Shown piece by piece: positions 21,550-29,756 of a stretch of 43,216 nt of DNA. A program made the translations under genes and the position numbers. The DNA is taken from contig JAACFM010000010.1 of assembly GCA_009937445.1 (NCBI GenBank), forward strand, positions 1 to 43,216. Reading direction: 5' to 3'. Numbering within the stretch: position 1 is the first letter of the stretch; every line of letters begins with the position of its first letter. Under the pieces are notes generated by a model, which saw nothing but the letters and a program-made list of their open reading frames with translations, searched no databases and was not told where the DNA came from. Origin of the DNA: Gammaproteobacteria bacterium. GTDB taxonomy: Bacteria; Pseudomonadota; Gammaproteobacteria; Steroidobacterales; Woeseiaceae.

Positions 21550-23238
21550 ATGGAGTTTCTCGACGCTCGCAGACTGACCGGGCCCAGCTTGATCTTTGAT
21601 GGGCCGGGTTCAATATTGGACGTCTCCTGCTCGGCAGAGGAGGCTGACCGTCTGATTCCGGTTTGGCAGTCCAATGTCGAACAGATGGTTTCCGAACTGG
21701 GTTGGGAGAAGCCAGAGATCGCTTCACGAAAACTGCTGGGAGGAGCGAGCATGGCCTTCTCCGCACCCATTGACGCCCTGTATGCGGCCTCCGCGGTCAA
21801 TGAGTGGGCCTGGGCGGCCAGCGCCCACCAACTCGGCTCGAATATCGAATGCCCGGACTATGCACAAACGGTCGAAGATATTCGTGCCGCGATTGCAGAA
21901 GAGGCCAATCCGCAGCTGATGCAACTCATTGACGACGCGAGACATCATGGCAAGACATTGCTGTGGGATGACGATGAGGTATCTGTTGGCCTTGGCAGAG
22001 GTGCGAAAACATGGCCCGTTCGTGAAGTTCCCCACGAGTTGGACTGGGACAGTCACCATGACGTGCCTATTGGTTTGGTAACCGGGACCAATGGGAAGAC
22101 GACCACCGTTCGATTGGCGACGCATATTGTCCGCGCCCACGGTTTGAATGTCGGATTGAGTTCGACCGACTGGATTGCAGTGAATGATCGTGTCATCGAA
22201 AGGGGTGACTGGTCCGGGCCCGGAGGCGCCCGTGCGGTGCTGCGTGAGCAGGATGTGGACGTTGCTATTCTCGAATCTGCGCGCGGCGGTTTGTTGCGGC
22301 GCGGTTTAGGCGTCGACCGTGCGAACGCAGCGCTGATAACCAACATTGCTGAAGATCATCTGGGCGATTTCGGCTCGCAGAATCTTGATGAGTTACTCAA
22401 CATCAAGTGGATTCTCAGCAGGGCCGTGCGAGAGTCGGGCACACTTATTCTGAATGCGGACGACCATTTGTTGCGCGGCAAAGCGCCCGAATTCGACGGG
22501 ACGCTCGTGTGGTTCAGTCTTGACGCGCACAATGATCTCATCAAGTCGGCTGTCGACACTGGCGACCTCTGTTTTTTCCTGGAAGGCGATGTGCTTTGCA
22601 TGGCCGAAGCTGGAGGTAAGGAACGCATTTGTCTTGCCAGCGAAATCCCCATCACGATGGATGGTGCTGCGCGGCACAACATCAGCAATTCACTTGCGGC
22701 AGCGGCGTTGACCTTTTGCCTTGGAATGCCGCTGGACGCCATTGCAACGGGACTGAAAACGATGGTGCAGGATGAGAATCCTGGCCGCTGCAATATTCAC
22801 GATGTAGGCGACGTTAAGGTTCTAATCGACTTCGCACACAACCCGGCTGCGATGAACGCCCTGTTTGATATGGCGACCGCAATTCCAGCACACCGGCGCG
22901 CGCTTTGCTTCGGACAGGCAGGTGATCGGCCGGACGCCCTGATCCGCGAAATGACTCGTGATGCCTCGGCTATCGGATTGGATCAGGTCATGATTTCCGA
23001 GCTCGCGGCCTATCATCGAGGTCGGGAACACGGCGACGTTTTTGCAGTTATCAGCGATGAGTTGCAGCAGTGCGGTATGAGCGCATCTCAGATCGGACAT
23101 CACGAAGAGGAGATAGAGTCGTTTATGGCGGCTCTGGATTGGGCGCAGCCCGGCGATCTCGTCATCATGTTGGCATTAAGCGGTGCCGCGCCGATTCAGG
23201 AACGGCTCAGGGAGCTCGGCGCAGTACAAAGTCGGTAA
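21550..23238 (+). CDS. CphA-related Mur ligase without ATP-grasp domain
   Basis: 562 residues. A divergent N-terminal region (about 1-165; DARRLTGPSLIFDGPG recalls the RGPN opening of CphA) leads straight into a Mur-ligase domain with P-loop T178-GTNGKTTT, ESARGGLLRRGLG (CphA: ETARGGILRSGLG), NADDHLLRG and FAHNPAAMNAL. The complete ATP-grasp half of CphA is missing. So it should activate a carboxyl with ATP and couple an amine, but cannot build the Asp backbone in the known way. It lies directly behind cphA. Its last 32 bases overlap the end of the convergent hydrolase gene. The exact substrate is unknown. Confidence 0.85.
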   Translation: MEFLDARRLTGPSLIFDGPGSILDVSCSAEEADRLIPVWQSNVEQMVSELGWEKPEIASRKLLGGASMAFSAPIDALYAASAVNEWAWAASAHQLGSNIECPDYAQTVEDIRAAIAEEANPQLMQLIDDARHHGKTLLWDDDEVSVGLGRGAKTWPVREVPHELDWDSHHDVPIGLVTGTNGKTTTVRLATHIVRAHGLNVGLSSTDWIAVNDRVIERGDWSGPGGARAVLREQDVDVAILESARGGLLRRGLGVDRANAALITNIAEDHLGDFGSQNLDELLNIKWILSRAVRESGTLILNADDHLLRGKAPEFDGTLVWFSLDAHNDLIKSAVDTGDLCFFLEGDVLCMAEAGGKERICLASEIPITMDGAARHNISNSLAAAALTFCLGMPLDAIATGLKTMVQDENPGRCNIHDVGDVKVLIDFAHNPAAMNALFDMATAIPAHRRALCFGQAGDRPDALIREMTRDASAIGLDQVMISELAAYHRGREHGDVFAVISDELQQCGMSASQIGHHEEEIESFMAALDWAQPGDLVIMLALSGAAPIQERLRELGAVQSR

Positions 23239-24154
23239 TCTGGGCTGCGATCCTGTCTGTATTGTCAGGGGAGATGATGTCGCCAGCAATGATGTGAGCA
23301 CTGGGCGAACCCGTTTCCGGAATCTTGACGAGCATCTTTTCGGGTGCATTTATCGTTGCATACCCCGATTGCAGCGCGGCTATCGAAATCACCTGATCGT
23401 TCGGCGAATAAATCAGCTGGACGCGCGGTGCCGTTGCAGTTTCAATTTTCTTTAGGGCGCGATCGACGACCCGCATGACCTCGATAACCGTCTCGGTCGG
23501 ATAACTCGTCGTCCAATACCGTTCCTGCAGTTCATTATAAGCATCCCAGCTGCGCCTTTCGCCGGAGATCAATCTGAGCAGTAATGGACCACCCGGGCCC
23601 GTGATCCACATCGCTTTCGGATCAGCCGGTCCGAAATTCGGCGACAGCATTATCAGTGAATCCACTGTTTGCATGGCGGGGTGATCAAGCATGGACAGTG
23701 CCAGCGCCGCTCCGTTTGATACCGCGATCAACACCGTTTTCTTGCCGACCAGGCGACCAACAGTCAGGGCTTCGGCAACGTCATTCAGCCACGCTTCCGC
23801 CATGACCCCTGCCAGTCCGTCTGTCTTCAGGCCGTGTCCGCTGAATCGAGTTTCGAACAGATTCGCACCCAGTTCGGTCGCGACCATCTCGGCCAGTGGT
23901 GCGGTTTCCTGACGAGAGGCCGAGAAACCGTGCATTGCAACGACAGACCAGTCAGTCGCCTGTTCTTCAGCAAACCACGTCAGACGTTTTTCCGTTCCCG
24001 GAATGAGTTGGTCAAGCGGTTCGCGCAGCAGTGCAGAAAGATCGGGGTCAGTGACCGTAACCGGCACGTGATCGAGAGTTGCGGGGGTGCTCAAGGCGAT
24101 GCTGCTGCCCCCGACGACGACAATCGCCACTAAGATCCAGACCGAGCGACTCAT
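23207..24154 (-). CDS. Alpha/beta hydrolase with N-terminal membrane anchor
   Basis: 315 residues from ATG 24154, which overlaps the stop of the EVE-domain gene (ATGA). The longer frame upstream lies inside that gene. One N-terminal hydrophobic segment (about 4-22) acts as signal or anchor. The fold shows VVAMHGFSASRQE (oxyanion loop), a nucleophile elbow AVSNGAAL with Ala replacing the first Gly of GxSxG, acid in YSPNDQV and a likely catalytic His in SPSAHIIAG. It is similar to monoacylglycerol lipase/carboxylesterase-type hydrolases. Substrate unknown. Confidence 0.82.
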   Translation of the reverse strand: MSRSVWILVAIVVVGGSSIALSTPATLDHVPVTVTDPDLSALLREPLDQLIPGTEKRLTWFAEEQATDWSVVAMHGFSASRQETAPLAEMVATELGANLFETRFSGHGLKTDGLAGVMAEAWLNDVAEALTVGRLVGKKTVLIAVSNGAALALSMLDHPAMQTVDSLIMLSPNFGPADPKAMWITGPGGPLLLRLISGERRSWDAYNELQERYWTTSYPTETVIEVMRVVDRALKKIETATAPRVQLIYSPNDQVISIAALQSGYATINAPEKMLVKIPETGSPSAHIIAGDIISPDNTDRIAAQITDFVLRRAP

Positions 24155-24603
24155 TCGAGTTTCAGGATCTTGTTCCAGTGTTTCTTCTCCACCGGCATGA
24201 TGGACAGGCGATTCCCGCGCCGAGCCAGAATCATGTCTTCCAGGCTTTTTTCGGCCTTGATTTCGGTCAACGTGATGTTGCGCGACAGTTTTCGGACAAA
24301 TTCCACGTCGACCAGGATCCAACGGGGATTCTCTTTGCTGCTTTTCTCGTCGAAATACCGGGACTTCTTGTCGAATTGAATGGGGTCCGGATACGGTTCG
24401 CTCGCGACTTTCATAATGCCAACAATGCCGGGCTCTTTGCAGTTAGAGTGGTAAAAGAAGATCTCATCCCCAATCCGCATATCGTCACGCATCATATTGC
24501 GGGCCTGATAATTGCGAATACTGTCCCACATTTCGCGACCATCCCTGGCGAGGTCGTCAATGCTGTAAACATCAGGTTCGGACTTCATTAACCAGTAGGC
24601 CAT
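24151..24603 (-). CDS. EVE-domain protein
   Basis: 150 residues starting MAYWLMKSEPDVYSIDDL, the typical beginning of the EVE (PUA-like) family to which human thymocyte nuclear protein 1 belongs. WDSIRNYQARNMMRDDM, GDEIFFYHSNCKEPGIVGI and the basic C-terminus are family blocks. EVE proteins are thought to bind modified bases in DNA or RNA. The start at 24603 was chosen by family similarity, as no clear ribosome site is visible; an in-frame extension to 24702 looks non-coding. The gene overlaps the hydrolase gene by four bases and is divergent from the PhoU-like gene. Confidence 0.9.
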   Translation of the reverse strand: MAYWLMKSEPDVYSIDDLARDGREMWDSIRNYQARNMMRDDMRIGDEIFFYHSNCKEPGIVGIMKVASEPYPDPIQFDKKSRYFDEKSSKENPRWILVDVEFVRKLSRNITLTEIKAEKSLEDMILARRGNRLSIMPVEKKHWNKILKLE

Positions 24604-24660
24604 AGGAGTATTCTTCGTCTTGTCAAGTGCTTGGGCTGCGCAGTTTAGCACGTCCATTAT

Positions 24661-24692
24661 TTGATCAATCGGGGTTTTCTCTATGCTAGAAT
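24661..24692 (+). promoter_or_regulatory. Candidate promoter for the phosphate operon
   Basis: An extended -10, TG-C-TAGAAT (24684-24692), lies 37 bases before the PhoU-like ATG. TTGATC at 24661 would be a -35, but 20 bases away, so recognition would rest on the extended -10. No Pho box was recognised. Confidence 0.4.
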
Positions 24693-24729
24693 CGCGCCTC
24701 AAAACCGCGGTCTATTAGGAAACCAACGA

Positions 24730-25404
24730 ATGGCCAATATGCTGGCAAATATCTTTGGCTCGTCGCCCGTAAATCCGCTGGAAAAACATATCGGTATTGC
24801 GTATCGGTGTGCCCGGCAGCTGAGGCCGTTTTTTGTGGCGTCCATCCAGGGCGATTGGGAAACTGCAATTCTAGCGCGTGAAAAGATCGAGAAGGCTGAA
24901 CACGCAGCCGACGACCTTAAAAAGAAGATTCGACTGCAATTGCCCAAGAGCTTGTTTATGCCGGTTCCTCGTGAGGATTTGCTCGAACTTCTGCTGGTGC
25001 AGGACAAAATTGCGAATCGGACCAAGGACGTGTCCGGTATTGTGTTGGGCCGAAGGTTGCAGATTCCTGAACAAATATCGAAGCAGTTTTTGCAATTTGT
25101 CAACCGAAATATTGACGCAGCCAAGCAGGCACGCAAGAGCGTACGTGAGCTGGACGAACTGTTTACAGCAGGCTTCCGGGGTGCTGAAGTTGCGTTGGTG
25201 ACGGGCATGATAGAAGAGCTCGATCGAATCGAGACTGATACGGATGAAAAACAGGCAGCCTTACGTGCGTCGCTGTTTCAAATTGAGAAAACTCTGGACC
25301 CTATTGATGCCATCTTCATGTATCAGGTCATAGAATTGACTGGCGAAGTCGCCGATATGGCCGAACGTGTTGGCCGTCGTCTAGAGCTTCTGCTCTCACA
25401 CTAA
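24730..25404 (+). CDS. PhoU-like (DUF47) phosphate transport regulator
   Basis: 224 residues, almost all helical, starting MANMLANIFGSSPVNPLEKHI with an AGGAAA ribosome site. It contains the DUF47/TIGR00153 pattern of PhoU-like proteins (EKAEHAADDLKKKIRLQLPKS; PVPREDLLELLLVQDKIANRTKDVSG). Members are usually encoded next to Pit transporters and appear to control them. Here a pit gene follows after 47 bases, which supports that role. Cytoplasmic, no membrane segments. Confidence 0.92.
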   Translation: MANMLANIFGSSPVNPLEKHIGIAYRCARQLRPFFVASIQGDWETAILAREKIEKAEHAADDLKKKIRLQLPKSLFMPVPREDLLELLLVQDKIANRTKDVSGIVLGRRLQIPEQISKQFLQFVNRNIDAAKQARKSVRELDELFTAGFRGAEVALVTGMIEELDRIETDTDEKQAALRASLFQIEKTLDPIDAIFMYQVIELTGEVADMAERVGRRLELLLSH

Positions 25405-25451
25405 TCAAGAATAATTAATCGGGGATACGTCGGTCTCCCCGGGAGCGAGTC

Positions 25452-26711
25452 ATGGAAGCGCAATATATCTACATCGGTCTGGCCGCGGCGTTTGGGCTGT
25501 TCATGGCCTGGGGCATTGGCGCGAATGACGTGGCCAATGCGATGGCGACGTCGGTTGGCTCGAAAGCACTGACGATCAAGCAGGCTATTATTGTCGCCGC
25601 GATATTTGAGTTTGTAGGAGCGGTACTTGCCGGTGGCGAAGTTACCTCGACCATTCGCAAGGGCATTGTCGATACCGACCTGCTGATGACGATGGACGAC
25701 GGCCCGAAACTGCTGATCTATGGAATGTTGGCGGCACTTCTGGCTGCGGGCACCTGGCTGCTTGTTGCATCACGTAACGGCTGGCCAGTATCGACTACGC
25801 ATTCTATTGTCGGCGCAATTGTCGGATTCGCTGCGGTGGGCATCGGCGTTGATGCAGTGCAGTGGGGGAAGGTTGGAACCATTGTCATGAGCTGGGTGAT
25901 CTCACCACTGACAGCAGGTTTCATCGCCTATCTGATCTATATGAGTGTTCAACGTTTGATTCTCCATCAAGAGGATCCGCTGGCCAAAGCGAAACGCTAT
26001 GTTCCCATCTATATATTTTTTGCCGCGTTCACGATAACCCTGGTCACAATATTGAAAGGCCTTAAACACGTTGGCCTGGATTTGAGTATTCGGGACAGTT
26101 ACCTGATGGCAACTGGCATTGCGGTTGCGATCGCATTGGGTGGGGCAGCATTCATATCAAGAATCAAGCCGGACCCGAAAGCAGAGAAGAGCCAGCACTT
26201 CTACACGGTGGAGCGTGTTTTCGCCGTATTGATGGTCATAACGGCCTGCGGCATGGCGTTTGCGCATGGCTCTAATGACGTGGCCAACGCCATTGGGCCG
26301 CTCGCCGCCGTTATAGGAATAGCCACGTCGGGTTCAATCGCGGCGCAATCATCACTGCCACTGTGGGTTCTGGTTATCGGTGGCGGCGGTATCGTCATCG
26401 GACTTGCAACCTTTGGTCGCCACGTCATAGCAACTGTGGGCAAGAAGATAACGCAATTGACGCCCAGTCGTGGATTTGCGGCTGAGCTCGCCGCGGCTAC
26501 GACCATTGTGATTGCATCTGGAACCGGGATGCCAGTTTCTACAACACACACACTGGTCGGCGCTGTTCTGGGGGTCGGGTTGGCCAGAGGAATTGATGCT
26601 ATCGATTTGAGAGTTGTTGCCCGGATCTTCGTTTCTTGGGTAGTGACAATTCCAGCTGGTGCGTTCCTGGCCATCGTCTTCTTCACTATTTTCCGAATGG
26701 TACTGCCATAA
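25452..26711 (+). CDS. pit: Low-affinity inorganic phosphate transporter, PiT family
   Basis: 419 residues with about ten membrane helices. The duplicated PiT signature is present: GANDVANAMATSVGSKAL near the start and GSNDVANAIGPLAAV after the central loop, with WPVSTTHSIVGA and MPVSTTHTLVGA as the matching second pair. A cytoplasmic loop (about 235-255) separates the halves. It takes up phosphate or metal phosphate with protons or sodium. It is the second gene of phoU-like-pit-ggt-mfs. Confidence 0.95.
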   Translation: MEAQYIYIGLAAAFGLFMAWGIGANDVANAMATSVGSKALTIKQAIIVAAIFEFVGAVLAGGEVTSTIRKGIVDTDLLMTMDDGPKLLIYGMLAALLAAGTWLLVASRNGWPVSTTHSIVGAIVGFAAVGIGVDAVQWGKVGTIVMSWVISPLTAGFIAYLIYMSVQRLILHQEDPLAKAKRYVPIYIFFAAFTITLVTILKGLKHVGLDLSIRDSYLMATGIAVAIALGGAAFISRIKPDPKAEKSQHFYTVERVFAVLMVITACGMAFAHGSNDVANAIGPLAAVIGIATSGSIAAQSSLPLWVLVIGGGGIVIGLATFGRHVIATVGKKITQLTPSRGFAAELAAATTIVIASGTGMPVSTTHTLVGAVLGVGLARGIDAIDLRVVARIFVSWVVTIPAGAFLAIVFFTIFRMVLP

Positions 26712-26721
26712 GGTTGAGATT

Positions 26722-28467
26722 TTGACCAAACGATTCTTGCTTGCTCTGTTACTGACCATTCATTTTCAGGCGATCGCAAACGCGCAGCTCGACGATAGTG
26801 CTGTAATTCGTTACGACGACCTGCAACACCCTGTCCTCGGGTCTGCAGGAATGGTCGCGGCGCAAAATCATCTTTCCGCCGAAACCGGAGCAGCGATTCT
26901 CGCGGCCGGTGGTAGCGCTGTCGACGCCGCTATCGCAACAGGGTTCTCTCTGGTTGTGACCCTGCCGCGGGCGGGTAATCTGGGCGGCGGTGGTTTCATG
27001 TTGATCCACGACGCGGCCAATGACGAGAATATCGCCATTGACTATCGTGAGATGGCACCGCAATCGGCGACGCGTGATATGTATCTCGATGAAAACGGAG
27101 ACGTTGATACGAGTCGCTCACGATTCAGTCACCTTGCCGCTGGCGTGCCCGGCACCGTCAGCGGTTTTTATGCGGCCCATCAGGCTCACGGTCGATTGCC
27201 CTGGAAACAACTACTGCAACCGGCGATCAGTCAGGCGCGTGCTGGCATTGTCGTCACTTACGATCTGGCGAACTTCCTGCGGCTGCGACAAAAGCATTTG
27301 TGTCGAAACGCTGCCGCATGCGAATACTTCTATAAGTCCGATGGCTCTGCGTACCAAGCCGGTGATTTGCTCGTGCAATCGGATCTGGCAAATTCGCTTG
27401 AGCTTATCGCAGAGCAGGGAGCCGATGCTTTTTACAAGGGTGAGATTGCTGACCTGATCGTCGCAGAAATGCAGCGTGGAGGGGGGATGGTTGACGCTGC
27501 GTCTCTGGCCGCTTATAAGCCGGCGTTTCGTGAGGTGGTGGCCGGTACTTACCGTGGCTACGAGGTTGTCACGATGCCGCCGACGAGCTCGGGCGGCGTC
27601 CATATATTGCAAATGCTGAACATCATGGAGAACTTTCCTGTTACGTCTATGGGTTCGGGGAGCGCAGACGCTATTCATCTGCTGGCAGAAGTTGCAAGGC
27701 TTGCGTTTGCCGATCGCTCGAAACATCTCGGCGACCCGGATCATTACGATGTGCCTCTGGAATGGTTGACGAGTAAAGTGTACGGCGAACAGCTAGCTGC
27801 AACGATAGACATGCAGAAAGCGCGGGATTCGAACGACGTTTCGCCTGGCGTTGAACCAGCGTATGAGAGTGAAGACACGTCGCATTTTTCCGTTATCGAT
27901 AAGGACGGAAATGTTGTCTCGAATACCTACACGCTGAATTTTTCCTTCGGCTCCGGTATTGCTGTGCCTGGCGCAGGTTTCCTGTTGAACAATGAAATGG
28001 ACGATTTTTCAGCCAAGCCGGGCGTGATGAATGCCTTCGGAATGCTGGGCGGTGAAGCGAATTCTGTGGCCGCTGGTAAACGACCGCTAAGCTCCATGAC
28101 GCCAACGATTGTATTTGCGGACGGCGAGCCGTGGTTTGCTACCGGGAGTCCGGGCGGCAGTCGCATCATCACGGCCGTGCTGCAAATGATCGTAAATGTC
28201 ATCGATCACGGCATGAACATCGCTGAAGCCGCTAATGCACCGCGTATGCATCATCAATGGTATCCGGACGTACTTTCTCTGGAGTCCGGTTTCAGTCCCG
28301 ACACGATTCGACTCCTGAAGGAGCGCGGACACGATGTGCAGGACTCGCGGAGTTCCAGCGGCAGTACGCAGACGGTTGCCTACCGGGATGGCGTCTTCCG
28401 GGGAGCCTCGGATACTCGCAGACCAGGCGCAGGCAGCGTGGCTCCAGTTGCTCCAAAAGCGGACTAG
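26722..28467 (+). CDS. ggt: Periplasmic gamma-glutamyltransferase
   Basis: 581 residues from TTG 26722 (AAGG upstream), which gives a clean signal peptide, MTKRFLLALLLTIHFQAIANA; an in-frame ATG upstream lies inside pit. It is an Ntn-hydrolase that cuts itself into large and small subunits before T386 (SEDTSHFSV). It then hydrolyses or transfers gamma-glutamyl groups (glutathione, gamma-Glu-amines). Other family blocks are GGSAVDAAIATGF, NLGGGGFM, YREMAPQSA and PLSSMTPTIVF. It starts 10 bases after pit, and its stop overlaps the MFS GTG by one base. Linked PuuA/PuuD-like genes suggest a role with gamma-glutamylated amines. Confidence 0.93.
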   Translation: MTKRFLLALLLTIHFQAIANAQLDDSAVIRYDDLQHPVLGSAGMVAAQNHLSAETGAAILAAGGSAVDAAIATGFSLVVTLPRAGNLGGGGFMLIHDAANDENIAIDYREMAPQSATRDMYLDENGDVDTSRSRFSHLAAGVPGTVSGFYAAHQAHGRLPWKQLLQPAISQARAGIVVTYDLANFLRLRQKHLCRNAAACEYFYKSDGSAYQAGDLLVQSDLANSLELIAEQGADAFYKGEIADLIVAEMQRGGGMVDAASLAAYKPAFREVVAGTYRGYEVVTMPPTSSGGVHILQMLNIMENFPVTSMGSGSADAIHLLAEVARLAFADRSKHLGDPDHYDVPLEWLTSKVYGEQLAATIDMQKARDSNDVSPGVEPAYESEDTSHFSVIDKDGNVVSNTYTLNFSFGSGIAVPGAGFLLNNEMDDFSAKPGVMNAFGMLGGEANSVAAGKRPLSSMTPTIVFADGEPWFATGSPGGSRIITAVLQMIVNVIDHGMNIAEAANAPRMHHQWYPDVLSLESGFSPDTIRLLKERGHDVQDSRSSSGSTQTVAYRDGVFRGASDTRRPGAGSVAPVAPKAD

Positions 28468-29756
28468 TGGTCGACTCGGAATCTGCAGTTCTTAGTCAGG
28501 GGGCGCGCCGATATGCGATGGTGATTCTCGCCATCGTCTACATGTTCAATTTTGTCGACCGACAAATTCTCGCGATCCTGCTGCCGCAGATCCGCGACGA
28601 GTTCGGAACCAGCGATGCTTATTTGGGGTTCCTGTCGGGGACGGCGTTTGCACTTTTTTACGTCACTCTGGGTATACCAATAGCGCAGTATGCTGACCGT
28701 TGTAATCGCCGCAATCTGATAGCGGCCTCGGTCGCACTTTGGAGCGCGATGACGGCCGTTTCGGGACTTGCTGCGAATATCTGGCACCTGACCGCAGCCC
28801 GTATCGGCGTCGGCATTGGTGAAGCTGGCTGCAGTCCTCCTGCCCACTCAATGATCGCTGACTATTTTCCACCCGAAAAACGCTCGACGGCGATGGGCTT
28901 TTATACCTTGGGCATATCGGCGGGCATCATGACTGCCTATCTTGCGGGTGGCTGGGTTGCTCAGAACATTGGTTGGCGGGAAGCATTCTTTGTCGTGGGA
29001 ATTCCCGGACTGCTGCTCGCCGCGATCGTACGGTTCACGGTAAAAGAGCCACAACGTGGTGCCTCGGAGGGCAGGACGGCCAGTGGCAGGACAGCTCAGC
29101 TGACCGAGGTATTGCGGTTTCTTGCCTCCCGCCGGTCTTTCATCCATATGGCAACCGCGGCGGGTCTGTCGACGTTCGTCGGTTATTCAGTGATCGGCTT
29201 TCTACCCAGTTTCATGGTGCGCAGCTTCGATATGGAGTTGGCGCAACTGGGCGTCTGGTTGGGCCTCATCCTCGGCATTTCGGGTGGCGCAGGTTTCTTT
29301 TTCGGGGGCTATTTTGCCGACCGCATTGGTCGAGGGAGTCACCGGAACGCGCTGAATTTTATCGCGCTGGTCATTCTGCTATCGAGCAGTCTTCTCGTGA
29401 TGATGTTCCTGGCGAAGAACTCAGTCACGGCTTTGCTGCTGTTCATCGTGCCGGCGGCTACGATGAACGTCTATCTTGCGCCTGTGCTGTCTCAGGCTCA
29501 AAGCCTTGTGGCATTGCGGATGCGCGCGACGACATCCGCACTGATTTTATTCATTATCAACGTGATCGGTCTGGCCTTCGGGCCGCTTCTGACCGGCATG
29601 CTCAGCGATTTTCTGGAGCCGCGGTTCGCCGAAGAGTCGATGCGCTATAGCTTGTTGACCGTCACCTGCGTGATCCTGCCGCTCGCTGTTTGGCACTACT
29701 ATTGTGCGGGCAAGTGGATCGATGCTGATCTCGCCCGGGCAGCCGAAAAAGACTAG
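28467..29756 (+). CDS. Major facilitator superfamily transporter (Spinster-like)
   Basis: 429 residues from GTG 28467, overlapping the ggt stop (TAGTG). About 12 membrane helices follow, starting AMVILAIVYMFNFVDRQILAILLP. The MFS loop signature YADRCNRRNLI follows helix 2 and FADRIGRGSHRNAL lies in the second half. RIGVGIGEAGCSPPAHSMIADYF is typical of the Spinster-type MFS branch, which carries lipids, amines or organic acids. Substrate unknown; amino acids or amines released by the neighbouring enzymes are a possibility. The stop shares CTAG with the convergent glutamine synthetase-like gene. Confidence 0.88.
   Translation: MVDSESAVLSQGARRYAMVILAIVYMFNFVDRQILAILLPQIRDEFGTSDAYLGFLSGTAFALFYVTLGIPIAQYADRCNRRNLIAASVALWSAMTAVSGLAANIWHLTAARIGVGIGEAGCSPPAHSMIADYFPPEKRSTAMGFYTLGISAGIMTAYLAGGWVAQNIGWREAFFVVGIPGLLLAAIVRFTVKEPQRGASEGRTASGRTAQLTEVLRFLASRRSFIHMATAAGLSTFVGYSVIGFLPSFMVRSFDMELAQLGVWLGLILGISGGAGFFFGGYFADRIGRGSHRNALNFIALVILLSSSLLVMMFLAKNSVTALLLFIVPAATMNVYLAPVLSQAQSLVALRMRATTSALILFIINVIGLAFGPLLTGMLSDFLEPRFAEESMRYSLLTVTCVILPLAVWHYYCAGKWIDADLARAAEKD

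Noticed and set aside
24603-24702. In-frame N-terminal extension of the EVE-domain gene
   Set aside because: The family begins at MAYWLMKSEP; the extra residues cover the promoter region of the divergent phosphate operon.
28257-28466. Upstream 70-codon extension of the MFS carrier
   Set aside because: It lies inside ggt in another frame; GTG 28467 at the ggt stop gives a normal MFS N-terminus.
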